The translations under genes and the position numbers were made by a program. From Planoprotostelium fungivorum (lineage: Eukaryota; Evosea; Variosea; Cavosteliida; Cavosteliaceae), in contig MDYQ01000075.1 of NCBI GenBank assembly GCA_003024175.1, positions 1 through 64,000 on the forward strand: a DNA stretch of 64,000 bases, written 5' to 3'. The notes below the pieces were generated by a model. The model saw only the letters and a list, made by a program, of their open reading frames with translations. It did no database searches and was not told the DNA's origin. Numbering within the stretch: the first letter of the stretch is position 1; each line of letters starts with the position of its first letter. Shown in pieces: positions 23,582 through 36,532 of the stretch.

Positions 23582-23817
23582 ACGGAAGTCAGAGTCAGAG
23601 TTGTGGAGGGTGACAGTTGTGCGAGTGTTGTGTTAAAGAGTGTCCCACTCTCGTGCCAGAGATGGCTAATTCAGCGAATGGAGAGTCACCACTGACGATC
23701 ACCATCACGAGCGCGGAATACACGGAAATGGTTACTGAATAGATACATAATCAGTTTCACGAATGGATGAACTTCTGTGATCAAAAGATAAGAGTGAGTC
23801 TATTATTAAACATTTCT

Positions 23818-26293
23818 TCAGTGTTGAATCAAACGTCCGTACTGATTGGCCCTCTGCGACCTGCGATAGAGGAAGAAGGCTACGACAGCCCCTACGGCGA
23901 CTGCAACGGCGGCGATAGGTATCACGATGACGCACCACCGAACTCCACTCCCTGAGTCATCGGTAGAAGTGTGGAGGCCATAATTGGGGACGGCTATCTT
24001 CATGGATTCATAGCCACTTAGAGTGACCGTTCCAGCTACATTCAGCCCAGTATTGAAAAGTGACGTCGTAGATTCGGGCACCTATCTCTATCAACTCGAA
24101 CAAGCAGAGATGGAAATCACCTCCACTGATCCGTATCTGTCGCGGGTGATGAACTCACGCGTCTCGAATGCTAAATAATAAGAGACCTCTGCAGTAGCCT
24201 GGTAGCAGTGACAATCGAACGCGGGGAACTGCAGAATCATCGTGGGGTCCTTTCCCTTGTAAAGGGGAGGAGTGAAATCGACTTGAGGTGGATCCACTCG
24301 ATCGGGCTGCTTACCAGGTCAGCGGTCGTGATTTGGCGCCATCGATCGACTCACCACGGGCATCCAAAACATATCAGTGACACGAGACTGCTGACCGGGG
24401 TAAATCTTACCATCCACGACCCACACGGGTGTCAGTTCAATCGAATGTATGACGCAAGGATCATTGTGAGCGATGTACTTGTGTGCTGATAGCTCGACCT
24501 TGACATCGTTGATCAACAAGTAAGAAGGATCGTGTAACTGCGACAGTCAGTCGTTTCATGAGATCGATGAGACAACGCACACGGTGGGTGCTGCGGTGAC
24601 GTTCTCTGTCGTACTGCTTCCCTCTAGGATCGGAACGGTTGTGATGGAGATGTTAGAATCCCTGCAGCCCACTTCATCTGAAAAATCGACGCGCTGTGTG
24701 AAATAGTGGAGGTAAGATCTTTCGTCCTGAGTGGTGATGAATCGATCAGTACCGTTGTCGATGTTGTACTTCCACTGAGAGACGGTATAACACATTGTCA
24801 GTTGAATTGGGAGATTTCAGTGAGATTTCAGTGACTTATTCCACCCTTCAGAGTCATCACACTTTGTTCATAATTTCTCGATACTACGACAGGGTAATTG
24901 TTGGGGGTGGGTCTAATGTACTGTGAGTTTTCTGTGACATCTCTTCCATCTACCTGTCGATCACTAATTGTACGGTGGTAGAGTTTGTGCTTGGGCGTCC
25001 TTCCAAACACGTTGCATATCCGAATAAATCAACCTTTGTGTTCGCTAAATTGTACCCAGATAGTAGTATCGCTCCCAACCCCTGAAACGACAAGTTCTCC
25101 TGTTCTCACTGACGTTGACCAGCTTGTTCGTGGTGAAGTCGATCCTGCTCTGTCCGTAGGGTAGCAATAGTTGACTATCAATTGACCGATGTTCCACGTC
25201 ACTCTCTCGTTCGTATCAACGATGAGTGTATCTGCGATCAGACTTCCTCCTCCATTCAGCTTGGAGATTCTCAAGTGCTTACCAGCCTGCAGATGAGTGA
25301 GTGCGTAGAAGGATGATGGGACTCACACCCACGGTCAAAGTAGAGTTCTCAGTGATCGTCAACGAGGAGAACAATGCCTCGCCGCTCCAGATGATACCCT
25401 CTCTGTACAAAGTCAGACGATCAAATGGAACATGCTATGATGGAAATCGACATAGGAAGATATCTCACGTGAAGGTGGTTGATCCGATAGCATCAGAGGC
25501 AAACTTGGCGATCACCTTTGCTGGGTCGACGAAGACAGTGTCTGATGAATAGATCCGATTCAGTGAAAGGGTGCCGGATAACATGGGCTGACATCCGATG
25601 GCGATGATCTCACTCGGCTCGGCGTTACGCAGAGTGAGGGTCTGAGAGAGGTCAGAGTGGCTCGTTGTAGATGGCCGGACTCTTCACCTGGTTGTTGATA
25701 TTCACAGAGGCAGGGTAGGCTCTCGTGTAAGTGATGTCCATGAAGTAGCTCTCACCCTGCTTGGTTGTGACTCCTAACTAGAATGGTTTAGATTTGTATC
25801 ACATGATGAGTCGTCACGTCGATCATGCGTTGACCCCGACCTTCGTTGATGATGTTGCATCGTCAAAAATCCAAGTGGGAGATGTATGCACGGATCTCGG
25901 TACTGTAGAAGACAGAGGCTCCCCTGGTGCACCCCAGACTCAGATTAGTTCTTAGATCCCCTGTGGAGGATGAGAGACACGAGGATGATGTGAGACTGAC
26001 CTGAGAGTCTCAGTGAACTGGTCGTCCCGCCGTTGATGATGCGATTATCCCTCTGTGCTGATGAGGTTGGTGTGGGTGTCAGACAGTTCTCGCAGACACT
26101 GACCTCTATAGCCCGCTGTGTGGATTCCGCAACGGCCAAAGCGAAGAAGAGGGAGAAGACACAGCCGTGCTCGCTCTGAAGATCTTCCGCTAAGATTCAA
26201 AGATCATCCCTCTGCTTCGTGACCTTCAGATGTCAGATGTGAAGAAGATCTCACCCGTGGCTTATCGTTCTCTTCGTTTCGCGATTTGTTCAT
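23818..26293 (-). CDS. Type I surface protein A (tandem paralogue)
   Basis: The N terminus, after a first exon starting MNKSRNEENDKPR, contains a hydrophobic run CVFSLFFALAVA that can act as a signal sequence. A long Ser/Thr/Asn-rich beta-strand-like extracellular region follows (for example RIINGGTTSSLRLSGQS). The C terminus has a single membrane span (CVIVIPIAAVAVAVGAVVAF), a basic stop-transfer YRRSQR and a short tail ending NQYGRLIQH. YGRL fits a YxxPhi endocytic sorting signal. It is a clear paralogue of the next gene upstream. Family not recognised; a cell-surface adhesion or phagocytic receptor role is inferred from the architecture. Exon borders in the middle are approximate. Confidence 0.65.
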
Positions 26294-26434
26294 TTTCCGT
26301 TTCGATGCATCAGAAAGTCCCTTGTATCGTACCACTGCATCCTCCACTGTCTACGCTCCTCTATCACGCACCATGAATTCAAAACATTCTTCACATCTCT
26401 ACTCTCTAGTCGATTTATATGATCTTGTGTTTCT

Positions 26435-29400
26435 TCAATGCATGACCAATCTGTTGTACTGTTTCGCCCTCTGCGACCTGCGATAGAGGAAGAAGCCCAC
26501 GACACCACCCACGACACCTCCAATGACGACGATCGGTATCACGATGAAGTACCACTGGATGCCTCCTGATCTTGTGTCCCTTCCAGTATCGCCTCCGTTG
26601 TTGCTTCCGCCGTTGTATCCATCCGTGGGGTCAGGTTTCCTTCCCGTGGGAGTTGGATAGGGATCTACGTAACCGGGGACAGATACGATCATGGTGGCCG
26701 TGCGGGAATTCTGCTCTTCGAAATAATCGATAGTACACCGAGAGCGATACGTTAGGGTGATGTCCTTGGGTCCTATCACCTGTCGTACGGTCAGTGAAGG
26801 AAGGAACGAGAGAATGGCATACGCTGATGGAGCTCTTCGATCCGTAGGTGTTTGATTCAAGGCCGGAGTCGATAGAGTATACGACTTCTCCCGTGGCCTG
26901 AGTGCAGCCACAATAGACCTCGGGAAATACGAAGAAAACACTGGTGCTGCCGAATTCGGAATAAGGTGTGGAGAACGTCACTTCAGGTGCGGTGACAAGC
27001 TCCGGCTGACATCGATCAGGCGAAACTCTTCACGTGACACGGCAGACTCACCACGGGTATCCACCTCTTACCCTCCACCTGCGATGAACCACTCGTGTAA
27101 GTGATTCCGTTCACGACGTACGCGGCCGTGATCGTGATGGACTCCTTCGTGCACGCTTCGGTGGCAACCAAGAATTGATTCGCTGAGAATTTGACTCTCT
27201 GTTCATTGATCAACAGGTGAGAGGGTAAGTGGTTGCAGATCTGTAGCGTCTGTTGTAGACTGTCGCTCCACGTGAATTGGATACCACCCTGGACGCCAGT
27301 CGCGCTGGATGTGAGAGAGTAAGGGAGTCGAACGGTTTTGTACTTGGTTACGGGAATCATGTAACTGAAGGAAGTCAATCGCCTCATCCAAGTGAAGAGT
27401 ATGATGAACGTACGCCGTGGGAGCAGTTGTGTTCTCCGCCGTGTTGCTTCCCGAGAGGGCTAAAACGGCCGAGACGACGACGTTGGTGGGATCACAACCC
27501 GTCACTGCCTTTGTGAAATCGACCACTTCCGAAAAATAGCCGGGGGTTGTCTCCGCGTCGTCTGCCTTCAGGTATTGATCTGCACCGCCGTTGACCTTGA
27601 TCATCCACTGGAGAACAGTAGAACAGGGAGACAGGGGAACTGTAACCGTTCAGCGTCGATGCAGTGATGGAACTCACCCATCAAGGTCAGCTTTGTGCTG
27701 TCCGGCTTGCTCTTCACCTCCACCGAGGGGGCATTGCCCAAGGTGGGTCTGACGTACTGTGAGTCTTCCGAATGTCATTTCTCCCACCTCTCCAGCGACA
27801 ACCATGTGACGGTGGAGTTCGAGTCATAGGTGGCTGAGTCATTCACACAGGTAGATGCGTCTCCAAAGATACCGACTGATGTAGGGGCCAAGTGATTTGC
27901 ACTCAAGAGAATCTGTCCCAACCCCTGATACAAAGCCCAGTCTGACGCAGTCTTCAACTCTGCATACGTGTGGCCTGCAGTGACGTCAGCCTCCATCATC
28001 ATATCTCCTGTTCTCACTGATGTTGACCAGCTTGTTCGTGGTGAAGTCGATCCTGCTCCGTCCGTACAGGTACAAGTTTTTGGCCGTCAGTCGATCGATG
28101 TTCCACGTGACTCGACTATCGTTATTGACCATGAGTGTACCTACGATCAGACTTCCCCCTCCATTCAGCTGAGATAGAGACAATGTCTTGCCAGCCTGCA
28201 GACGAGTGAGTGCGTAGATGGATGTAGGACTCACATCCACTGTCAGGGTGGAGTTGTCAGTGATCGTCACGGATGTGATGTATCCAGAGCCACTCCAGAA
28301 GATGTCATTCCTGTGAAACGGTTCACACGGGGACTCGGTGTGGATGAAATCTCACGTGAAAGTGGCTGATTGCACGGTACGTCCGAAGAATATGGGAAAG
28401 TCTGCGGCAATGGCTGCCGGGCCGACAAAGACACTGCCTGAGCCGTGAATCTCTCCCAATAAAAGAGGACCGGACAACATGATCCTGCAGTCATCCGCGG
28501 TGATCATCTCCGTGTAAGCGTTGTGCAGGGTGAGGGTCTGTGAGGAGTCAGAGTGGCTCGTTGTAGATGGATAGAGGGGAGACTGTACCTGGTTGGTGAG
28601 GGTGAGGGCGGCAGGTGAAGCGTTCGTGTAGGTGATGTTGATGAAGTTGCTGCTACCCCCTTCGAATGTGGTTTCTATCTGCGGACGAGATGAGATGGTT
28701 TGCGTTACTTTTTAAGTCTTCACGTCGAGGCTGGTGGTCCGCTCATTACCCTCTTGGACGATGGTGCACTGTCTGAAATCAAACTGAGACACCCTGACGG
28801 CGATGAAATCCTCGTAGATGGTTGAAGCTCCGTTCGTACATTCCAGAGTGAAATCGGTGATCAAAGAACCTGCGATGGATCAATCACGTGCGATGATAGC
28901 ATCTCAGACTGACCTACGAATCTCACGGAACTAGTTAAACCGCTGTTGATGATGCGGAACTGTCCTGAACCAGTAATCTGACTGTAGCCATCAGAGAACC
29001 TGAGAGCTCCGTTGTTGACGATGTCTGTGGTGACCGTGAATGAGCCTGTACTGGGCTTCGAGGCATCGGTTAAATCCATGGCATAGAATACAAGGGTGGC
29101 TCCTCTGTGATTCTCAAATGTTCCGTTGACGTGTACCTGGTGATTCCATCAATCGAATGAGAACACAGAACCACACTCACAGTTGATTTGTCCTGGAAGG
29201 TGGTGGAACCGTAGTTGTTGAGAGAGGCGGTAGAGAGTGTGGTGCTTCTCTGAGTGAAACTTCCTCTGACGGTGAAGCCAACGGATGCTGAAATGCTCGA
29301 GCTGGTCGCAAACAGGGAGGCAGTGGCATCTATGGACACATCACTCTGAGTTCAGAAGATTTGAGAGTCAAATTGCTATTCTCTAGTTTGAGAGATGTCC

Positions 29401-29624
29401 AGACGATGTCATATGAAAACAACTCTACGGAGACTTTACGGAACAACACTGTATCGTTGGAGGTGGGGATGTGAGGACTCCATAAGGAGGGCTGAAGAGG
29501 TCAGTGAGAGAAACGTCCTTGAACCCACATCGGTCAGATCAACTTGTTTCCTTGTTGGTCCGACGTAAATGCAAACATCCGCGCAGGCTAAAGCGAAGAA
29601 AAGGAAGAGGATAGACAGCCGCAT
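26435..29624 (-). CDS. Type I surface protein B (tandem paralogue)
   Basis: The signal peptide MRLSILFLFFALACADVC is clear. A long ectodomain has repetitive beta-rich segments such as LNNYGSTTFQDKSTV, NNGALRFSDGYSQITGSGQF and RIINSGLTSSVRFVG, which suggest a beta-helix or stacked-strand adhesin. The C terminus mirrors gene A: a Gly-rich membrane span (FIVIPIVVIGGVVGGVVGFF), YRRSQRAKQ, then YNRLVMH, again a YxxPhi-type motif. The stop lies 141 bp before the start of gene A, so the pair is a head-to-tail duplication. The shared tail suggests both use the same trafficking machinery. Function is unknown. Confidence 0.7.
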
Positions 29625-30145
29625 GCTGGGGGGTGAAGTGAGCTCACCCGTCGGAAAGTAAACGCCAAATGTCGCAAAACGACACGAAAAAGCAGGTTCT
29701 AGAAGAATTCGCCAAACGACACCAAAAGAAGCGTTTTTTTACGGCCATCGAGTGCTCAACAGACTCTGTACTCTACTCTAGATATGGATATTAGAATGAT
29801 AATAATAAGATCGTTGTGGAGATCTACAACGGCCGTGATATAGATGTATATGATCATCTCCTGAAATGAAGGAAGAACAAAGCTCAGAAGCATGCACAGG
29901 CCATATGAATGCTGCAATGATAGTAAACCATAATCAAGCGGCCAGATATTGATTGCATGTCGAAAAACAGCCAATGTCGATAGATCAACGCCCTTGTACA
30001 GTTGAAAGATGATTCACCTGATGACCGAAATGAGATGGGTGTTTCGCTGACGACAATTATCACAACTTACACACTGTCTACTCCTGCAAAGGTAGTGAGA
30101 CGAATTTTTTGAGCCTTCTCGGCGATCTACAACCAACAGAAGCCT
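29625..30145 (+). other. Intergenic region upstream of the surface-protein pair
   Basis: About 520 bp, A/T-rich from about 29756. It holds a partial direct repeat (gccaaaYgtcgcaaaacgacac near 29670 and cgccaaacgacaccaaaaga near 29709) and one copy of gatctacaacg near 29821. A 72-codon minus-strand frame rich in Ile/Leu is present at 29756-29974 but looks like low-complexity noise. It probably includes the promoter of surface protein B. Confidence 0.4.
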
Positions 30146-31681
30146 TTATTCACCACCCTCAATCCTCTCCACCAGCATCTGCCAGTCCTTCTGCCACGTT
30201 TTCATACACTGAGGCACCTTCGTTGGATCTTTCTCGATATTGTATCGATCTTTCACAAAGTCGACGCAGCTGATGGACTTGCCCCTCATGCTCTCTATGA
30301 ACGCCTCTTCTTGCGAGTTGATGTGAAGACTCGTCCTCGTCCTTGTTATGGCGTTCGATGGTATGTGCTGCAGCCAGCTGTTCAACGATCCACGAGAGGT
30401 GGGGAGATCGATGTTTGTGACGTCCTCTCCTCTCAACTTTCGTAAGACGAGGTAGCTCGAGTTGATGCCGTGGGCCTCGTAGATTTGGTCCTGTCGTCGT
30501 GTGAGGAAGAATGAGAAGGAAAGGGTGGGCGTGAGAGAGAGATGATGGTGATCGTGATGACGCGATGGTTTATCACGTGATGACGCATCGTGGTGACGTG
30601 ATCATGACACGATGAGATGATCGAGGATGTCGATCATGGTGATGATGGTGTCGTGATGCAGATCTCACCTTGTTGGATTCCAACACCCAACGATCCTCGT
30701 TCGACCACGTGAAGTGATCCACACGCTCAGAAGTCCCCCTGCCGTACTTCACGGTCCGAGGCACCACCGCGATGACCAACGGCCCTCTCCCCGACGAGAT
30801 GATTCGGCTGTGGATCTCCACTTTAGAGGACGCGGACCGATGTGAATCCACCGTTCGGTAGACAATGTCCTTGCACTCCCTGGCGATCTTCTTCCTCAGC
30901 AGGGCATCGTGTGTCTGCTGTTGGACTGCCATCTCTTCCATGTACCACTCATCGACTAGCCTCATCTCCGCGGGTTCGATCTCGATGGAATATCGCCCGG
31001 GTTCTAAGAGACGGATGAGAGGGTGGAACTGTTGGATGAGGTTGCCTCCGATGTCTACGGAGCCTCTGTCCAGAACTTTCTCGATGGGCTTCAACTGATC
31101 GGCGACTTCTTCTCTGATGTGCATTCAGATGGATGGATGAGATGATGGGGAGGATGAATGGACTCACGTGAAAATGTTGTGACACCCGATGAATCGTCTG
31201 ATGAGACGATCGTGATCCGCGAGAACATGTCCTTCGTGGAAAGATGGCCAACAGTAACCCAATGGCTTTCCATGGATAGAGACACCAGTACCGAATCCGT
31301 CGAGTAGAAGGAGTCCACCTCCTTCATCACTCAATCGAGCACTCTTTCTTCCTCTCCTCTTCTTCTTGATTTCAAAGAATGCATTCAGGATACGTGGATG
31401 TTTGAGCCACATGCAAAGGCCTTTTATGGGTTATGTGAAGTTGAATGGACCCATTCACCCTGATATACTGAGAGGAATGATCTTGGTTTTCCATCTACGT
31501 CGGTGGGATTCTGTACCTGGTAGCCGTAATCACGCAGGCAAAGTGATTGCCAAATGGACTCTTTAGCAAGTATGTCGGCAGTCTCCTTGCACAAGAGACG
31601 AAGTTGAACTATACAATAAGCTGGAAGTAATTCCACCAATCGCTTCACATGAAGAAGGACGAAAGGGAGGTCACAACTCAT
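30146..31681 (-). CDS. F-box protein
   Basis: The N terminus MSCDLPFVLLHVKRLVELLP continues into AYCIVQLRLLCKETADILA and SIWQSLCLRDYG, an F-box that would bind Skp1 in an SCF ubiquitin ligase. After a 38-nt intron there is a segment with GGGLLLLDGFGTGVSIHGKP and LIRRFIGCHNIF, then a helical/charged C-terminal half of about 300 residues with no recognised repeat. A long intron near 30491-30669 contains imperfect GATGA simple sequence. The substrate-binding part cannot be named; no WD40, Kelch or LRR pattern was seen. Confidence 0.65.
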
Positions 31682-31936
31682 GATCAGATCGGGGAGCCAG
31701 ATGATGATGGTGGAAAAAACATTTATTGTAGTAAATTATCCTTATCGCTCGATATGATGTGAATCACCACACACCAGAACACCAGCGCTGTTCAATGTGA
31801 TGGAATCTCTGAATTGAATGCCCTACCAGCCTTTACAGAGTGGTTTGGATGTGCATCCACTGATTAGAGGTGCGAGCCATCATCAGCCTTCCATCGGACA
31901 ACCCAGACAGCACGTTGCATAAATAAAACATATTTA
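31682..31936 (+). other. Intergenic region with two minus-strand poly(A)-like signals
   Basis: About 255 bp between the F-box gene and the 3' end of the ArfGAP-like gene, both on the minus strand. It is A/T-rich with AATAAA-type signals on the minus strand near 31722 and 31933. No gene is seen. Confidence 0.4.
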
Positions 31937-32702
31937 TCATCGTCGTGAGGGATTCGGTGAGGCCTTCGTTCTCTTGATGAAGCCAAACAAATGCTTCACT
32001 CTCTTACTCTTTCCTCGCTTTTTGCTGCCCATCTTCACCTGAACATCATTCAATCTTCTCTTTATTTCGATGGATATCAATCAGGCTATGGTACAACACG
32101 AACTCGTCACTACCTGCTGGTTCCGTCGCTGCTCGGATGGTGAATAGAAGTCAGAGTTGGAAAGTGATTGGGCGTCGGCGTATTGTCTCTGTGCGATCTC
32201 TTGTGATGGACGAGCTGCATCGGCGGTGAGATGGTGTTGGATGGATATGACTCACGCTTGGCGACCGGCTCGGGGGGTGGCTCATCACCCAATAGAAGTG
32301 CTACTTTCTTCTTGATCGAGAAGCGGTAATCGTCTCCCACTTTGCCTTCGTATCTGATGACGTTGCGTCAGAATGGATTGTGTCGATGTCAATGGCTCAC
32401 TTCTTCTGTAGATCGTATGCGCGTGGTTCAGATGCAGACAAAGTCGTTCCAAACGCTCCTCTGGCCTTCTCATTTCCTCCCATTTCTAAGCTCTTAATCT
32501 GATTGGGTCTCCACGTATCCAGTGTCAGAGATCTATTGGAATCGATGAGCTTCTGTATGTCCATCGTTGGTTGCCCTCCGCATTCGAAACATCTCTTCGA
32601 GATGAATGTCAGCGCTCATATCACCATCCAACACGTGCTACGAACCTTATTTTCCTCTATGCGCAGGAGAGCCTGTATCGACTCTGGAATCGAGTCCGTC
32701 AT
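31937..32702 (-). CDS. ArfGAP-like protein with an incomplete zinc finger
   Basis: Starts MTDSIPESIQALLRIEENK and, after an intron, reads RCFECGGQPTM, matching the first Cys pair of an ArfGAP finger. It then jumps to RSLTLDTWRPNQIKSLEMGG and NEKARGAFGTTL, the conserved second half. The expected segment with the second Cys pair and the catalytic Arg is missing: about 11 residues replace about 28. An EGKVGDDYRFSIKKKVALLL segment, a disordered part and a basic tail (MGSKKRGKSKRVKH) follow. The protein probably keeps the fold only partly and may be a non-catalytic relative. No alternative exon in the genomic sequence supplies the missing part. Confidence 0.65.
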
Positions 32703-33101
32703 GTGTGTGTGTGATGTTGCTCGCTTTTTGATTGTCAAATGGGTGCATGATACGTATCAACGTCCGACTTCGCGTTTGTTACCGTGAAATTTCTCTCGCA
32801 TCAATTTTTGTGAAGAACTTACAGAGATCTCCGACGTCAATCAGAGTCTCAACTTCAAGAGGACACAGATTCAACTCTTTCTGTGAAGTGCTATAGAGGG
32901 GCAAGCACAAGTTGCCCTCTTCCTACGCGTAACACAAGACACAGCTGTCTAATTGTTGATATTTCTTCTATGAATCGTAATGTGTTGTTGACAATAGAGG
33001 GAAGATCGGGTTTCGCGTGATGTCGTCCCATCACATCGCTCTTTTTGTTGGTGTTGATCTTCACCATGTGATGGGATGAGACGTGTGAGCTCTTTTATTC
33101 C
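32703..33101 (+). other. Intergenic region, no supported feature
   Basis: About 400 bp between the start of the ArfGAP-like gene and the end of the prolidase gene, both minus strand. It should contain the ArfGAP-like promoter and the prolidase 3' UTR. AATAAA (minus strand) lies just after the prolidase stop near 33095-33100. A short GT-rich stretch lies near 32704-32712. Nothing else was identified. Confidence 0.4.
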
Positions 33102-34979
33102 TCAATCTGTTCTCAATTCGAGGGGTGACTTCTGTGCCATGAGGGCTTCGATCTCTTCAATCTTTCTCGGGATCTGAGTCAGATTCTCTATGCCGTTCTC
33201 CGTGACGACGACACAATCTTCGATTCTGACGCCTCCAACTTTTCTGAACCTGTCTAATACCTCCATGTCGACGTACTTGTTCATGTCCGAGACTGTGTGA
33301 TGTCACGATGAGTCATGATGAGTCGTGACACACTTATGGCTTCATCGACGAGTTGTTGTACAAAGTAGATACCGGGCTCGACGGTACAGCAGATTCCTGG
33401 CTCGAGTTTTCTGCGGAATCTCAGGTAGCGGATGCCCGGCTCGTTGATTCGATCTACACCCTGCCACTCGTCACTCATCGACTCGATCCTTCAACTTGAA
33501 CTTTCGAGTTGAAATGTCTCGAGTTGAAATCTCAAGTTGAATCTCACCTCGGGATAACCTCCGGGCTCATGAACGTCTAAACCGATGAGATGTCCCAACC
33601 CATGAGGGAAGAAAACGGCGGGAAGATGAGAAGCCATGACTTCGTCCACGCTGCCCTTCAAGATTCCCGCCTTGATGAGACCCTCACAACCGATTCGGTT
33701 GGCCAATCGATGCATGTCCTCCCAATCGACACCGGGTTTCATCGCATTGAAAACGGCGTCTTGCATGTCGTACACGATCTGGTAGATGGTCTGGGTGTCA
33801 TCAGATTTAGAAGGCCCAGGGACACACCTTGGCGTCTCCGATGTATTTCCCGCCAATGGGCCAAGTGCGGGTGATGTCTGATGCGTAACAGTGGTACTCT
33901 GTCCTCGTCAACTCTAAAATGTCGACCATCATCACCCGCTCCGGCGTCGACAAGCACCAAAGTCTTGGGATCGTTCACGTCCTGTCGCATTTGAGTCGCA
34001 GATTCGCAGATGCGATCCCACCTTGTCGTTCTTGACGTAGTGAAGGATGGACGCGCTGGTGCCTCCTCCACAGATACATCCGTAGGCTTGGTGCTTGCAT
34101 CCTCTTCTCATGGTCTCGTAGCTGAACAGGGCTTCGAATTCACACTCGTTCATTCCCTGTCTGGCGTTCTTCATGATGGAGATGTGAGCCAAGCTGCTGA
34201 TGCGATTGGCTTCTCTCATCAGATCGATCTGATGTGATGGTGAGTCACATGTTGGAGGAGTAGAGGGTCACCTCTTGCGATGTCTTGATGAGACGAGCAT
34301 CCCAAACGGCCCTGTCTAATGATCCCTTCTTGATGATCTTGGAGTGTTCCGACAACTTGGACACGTCGGTGGACGTCATCGTGAAGATGGTTGACGGGTT
34401 GAGAGAGGCCAGTGTCTCCTTCATTTGAGACAGGAAGACGACACGATCGACATCGTAGCGGCTCTGCATGACTTCCATGGTGTCTGAAGAATTTTCAGAG
34501 ACAGGAGCGGTTGACAGGCGGCCTGTATGTTCCTCACCTGGCATGCCCCTCCATAATGCTTCGTCCAGATCGAGATCTGGAGCCACCAAGATGGATTGGC
34601 CATCGGCCACATTGATGAGAACGTGAAATCCAGGTTCCTCCACACCTAGAGAATGTTAATCGATGGTGATGTATGGAGGGACAGAGGACGATTAAGTCTC
34701 AATGTTATTGTTCGTACCCGTGAGATAGAAAAAGTTGCTCTCCTGACGGAATGCATACTCCTGTTAGATGTGATCAGATCATTCCCATCTACGACGTCTT
34801 GTCTCTGCATCTGTGTGATATGTTGTCAATTCTCTTGCACTCACCACGTCCGTATCGTAACGATTCAGAATGTGACCTCCACTGTGAAAGATGACTCCCT
34901 CTGTCTCTTTCAAATGGGAGAGGACCTTCTTGACGTGATCTTTGGCGTTCAATCGAAAAGGTCTCGTGGCTGGGTTCAT
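33102..34979 (-). CDS. PEPD-like: Xaa-Pro dipeptidase (prolidase), M24 family
   Basis: Cleaves X-Pro dipeptides with a dinuclear metal centre. The N-terminal domain starts [20 protein letters not shown] and contains [12 protein letters not shown]. The catalytic domain has [20 protein letters not shown] (two Asp ligands), [19 protein letters not shown] (His ligand), CTVEPGIYF (Glu) and [15 protein letters not shown] (Glu). The first of these requires removing a 37-nt intron starting gtgatgatgg near 33933. All metal ligands are intact and the length is normal for eukaryotic prolidase. AATAAA follows the TGA within about 10 nt. Confidence 0.92.
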
Positions 34980-35317
34980 GATGTACGGATAAAAAATGGT
35001 GGAAATGTAAAGGATTCGATGCGGCTACAACGCCAGACTTGACCTTTGAATTTCCTTTGAAGAACACAAGAAAAGAGGAAGGCAAGCAGCACACCACAAT
35101 CGACAGACTTCTCAATCGACTGCTCAAATTATCCATACATCCGACAACCTAATCGTTTGGCAACATACGAACCGATCTATCACATGTGCTGGACCCACAC
35201 ATGAAGATTCGAAAGCATTGGAAGACACCTGAGAAGGTTCGTATAATCTCTCACCAATAGACGCTGGATCTATTCTGAGCGTGGGTCCGATCGCTCAATT
35301 GCTTCCAGGTTGATGTC
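34980..35317 (+). other. Intergenic region between divergent genes
   Basis: About 340 bp between the prolidase start (minus) and the next plus-strand start. It should contain two promoters. No TATA-like box, repeat or conserved motif could be supported. Confidence 0.4.
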
Positions 35318-36532
35318 ATGGACGTCTCAGAAGCAGATAATAAACATGGCATCAGACCTCGAACCGTTAACACGACTGGTCAATCGAATGTTTCAGCCGT
35401 CATCCAAATGCAACCCACACCATCTCCTCTATCTAGAAGAAGTCACGATGCAGAATCAGAAGGTGATCCGATCGATCGCTCATTTTTTGAAGAGGGTTGA
35501 TGGATGATAGCCATCAAAAATCTCTGTCCTTCGTTCGAAGATGGTGATGAATTTAAAACTCCAAAAAAGAACCAGATCATCCAGAAAGGGCTCTCTTTCT
35601 CAGCTCGAACTGATCATACTCAACCGAACATGGCACACCGAAAGAGGTGATGGATGACATGACGTTGGCTGAATGATGATGAGGTGGTCCTTCAGTGATC
35701 GCAAGTCGATCAATCAGCTGATCGCAGATCACCCCGTCGAAGAGTTTTCACCGAGAATCCATTCGGTCACATCACCTCCTCTGAACACCTCAGTCGTTAC
35801 CATCGATGATCATCTACAACGAGACAAGAGACATCATTTCAATCATCGCAGGTGATACAATCAGTCCTTCCATCGTCTCATCTTCATGATGTAGAAACGG
35901 GAGTGATGCATCATCATCAGATGGAAGTGATCACGAACCAATTCCAGCGATCAAATTAGTCGACCGTAGGAAGGTGAAATTCGATCGAAATTTCAATTTC
36001 TAACCCTACAGTCGGACACCCATTCGAATAGGAAGAAGAGAGAAAGCTTACCCAATCCACACGTGCCCCATTTTGCCATGACAACGATCAGCAGTACGAT
36101 GAAGTCAAACAGTGGAAGGTAAATCATACATTTCTACAACACCGTAACATCGGCAGTGTCACCGTGACACCCCTCAAATCTGCGACTCCGAGATATGCGA
36201 ATCTACCGCAGCTGGACACCACCATGGAGCCGATTCTCCATCATCGTTCCCAGATCCGTTCCCAAACTCCCTCGGGTATGCGAAATCTCATCCGAATTTC
36301 ACTCAATCTCTCAGATCACTCCAGAACAGTTTCATTTGGATGCGACGATTACGTACGTAAAGAGAGCCGCTCTGCCCCGCCCACTCCATCCCGCCACATC
36401 GGTGATGAGTCTCTCCCCCTGACGTCACGTGACTTCCCACAGGCTCCGCATCTGTCCCACCCAGCGTGGGGATCTTCTCCACCCCAGACAGTTTTCGCGC
36501 CTTTTACGATTCGAATCACGGCTACACCGTAA
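35318..36532 (+). CDS. Intrinsically disordered protein, unknown
   Basis: Six or seven exons join in consistent phase from MDVSEADNKHGIRPRT to PFTIRITATP-stop. The sequence is polar and Ser/Pro/His/Arg-rich (SPLSRRSHDAESEGDP, TPKKNQIIQKGLSFSARTD, NRKKRESLPNPHVPHF), with no hydrophobic core or known domain. Basic clusters suggest a nuclear or cytoskeletal regulatory protein. One exon contains CATCTACAACGAG (35811-35823) as coding sequence. The last exon also has a protein-like frame shifted by one (SVGIFSTPDSFRAFYDSN), so the 3' end may differ. Confidence 0.5.

Noticed and set aside
33912-33934. A 22-nt intron in the prolidase gene
   Set aside because: A later acceptor gives a 37-nt intron and restores the exact family motif [17 protein letters not shown].
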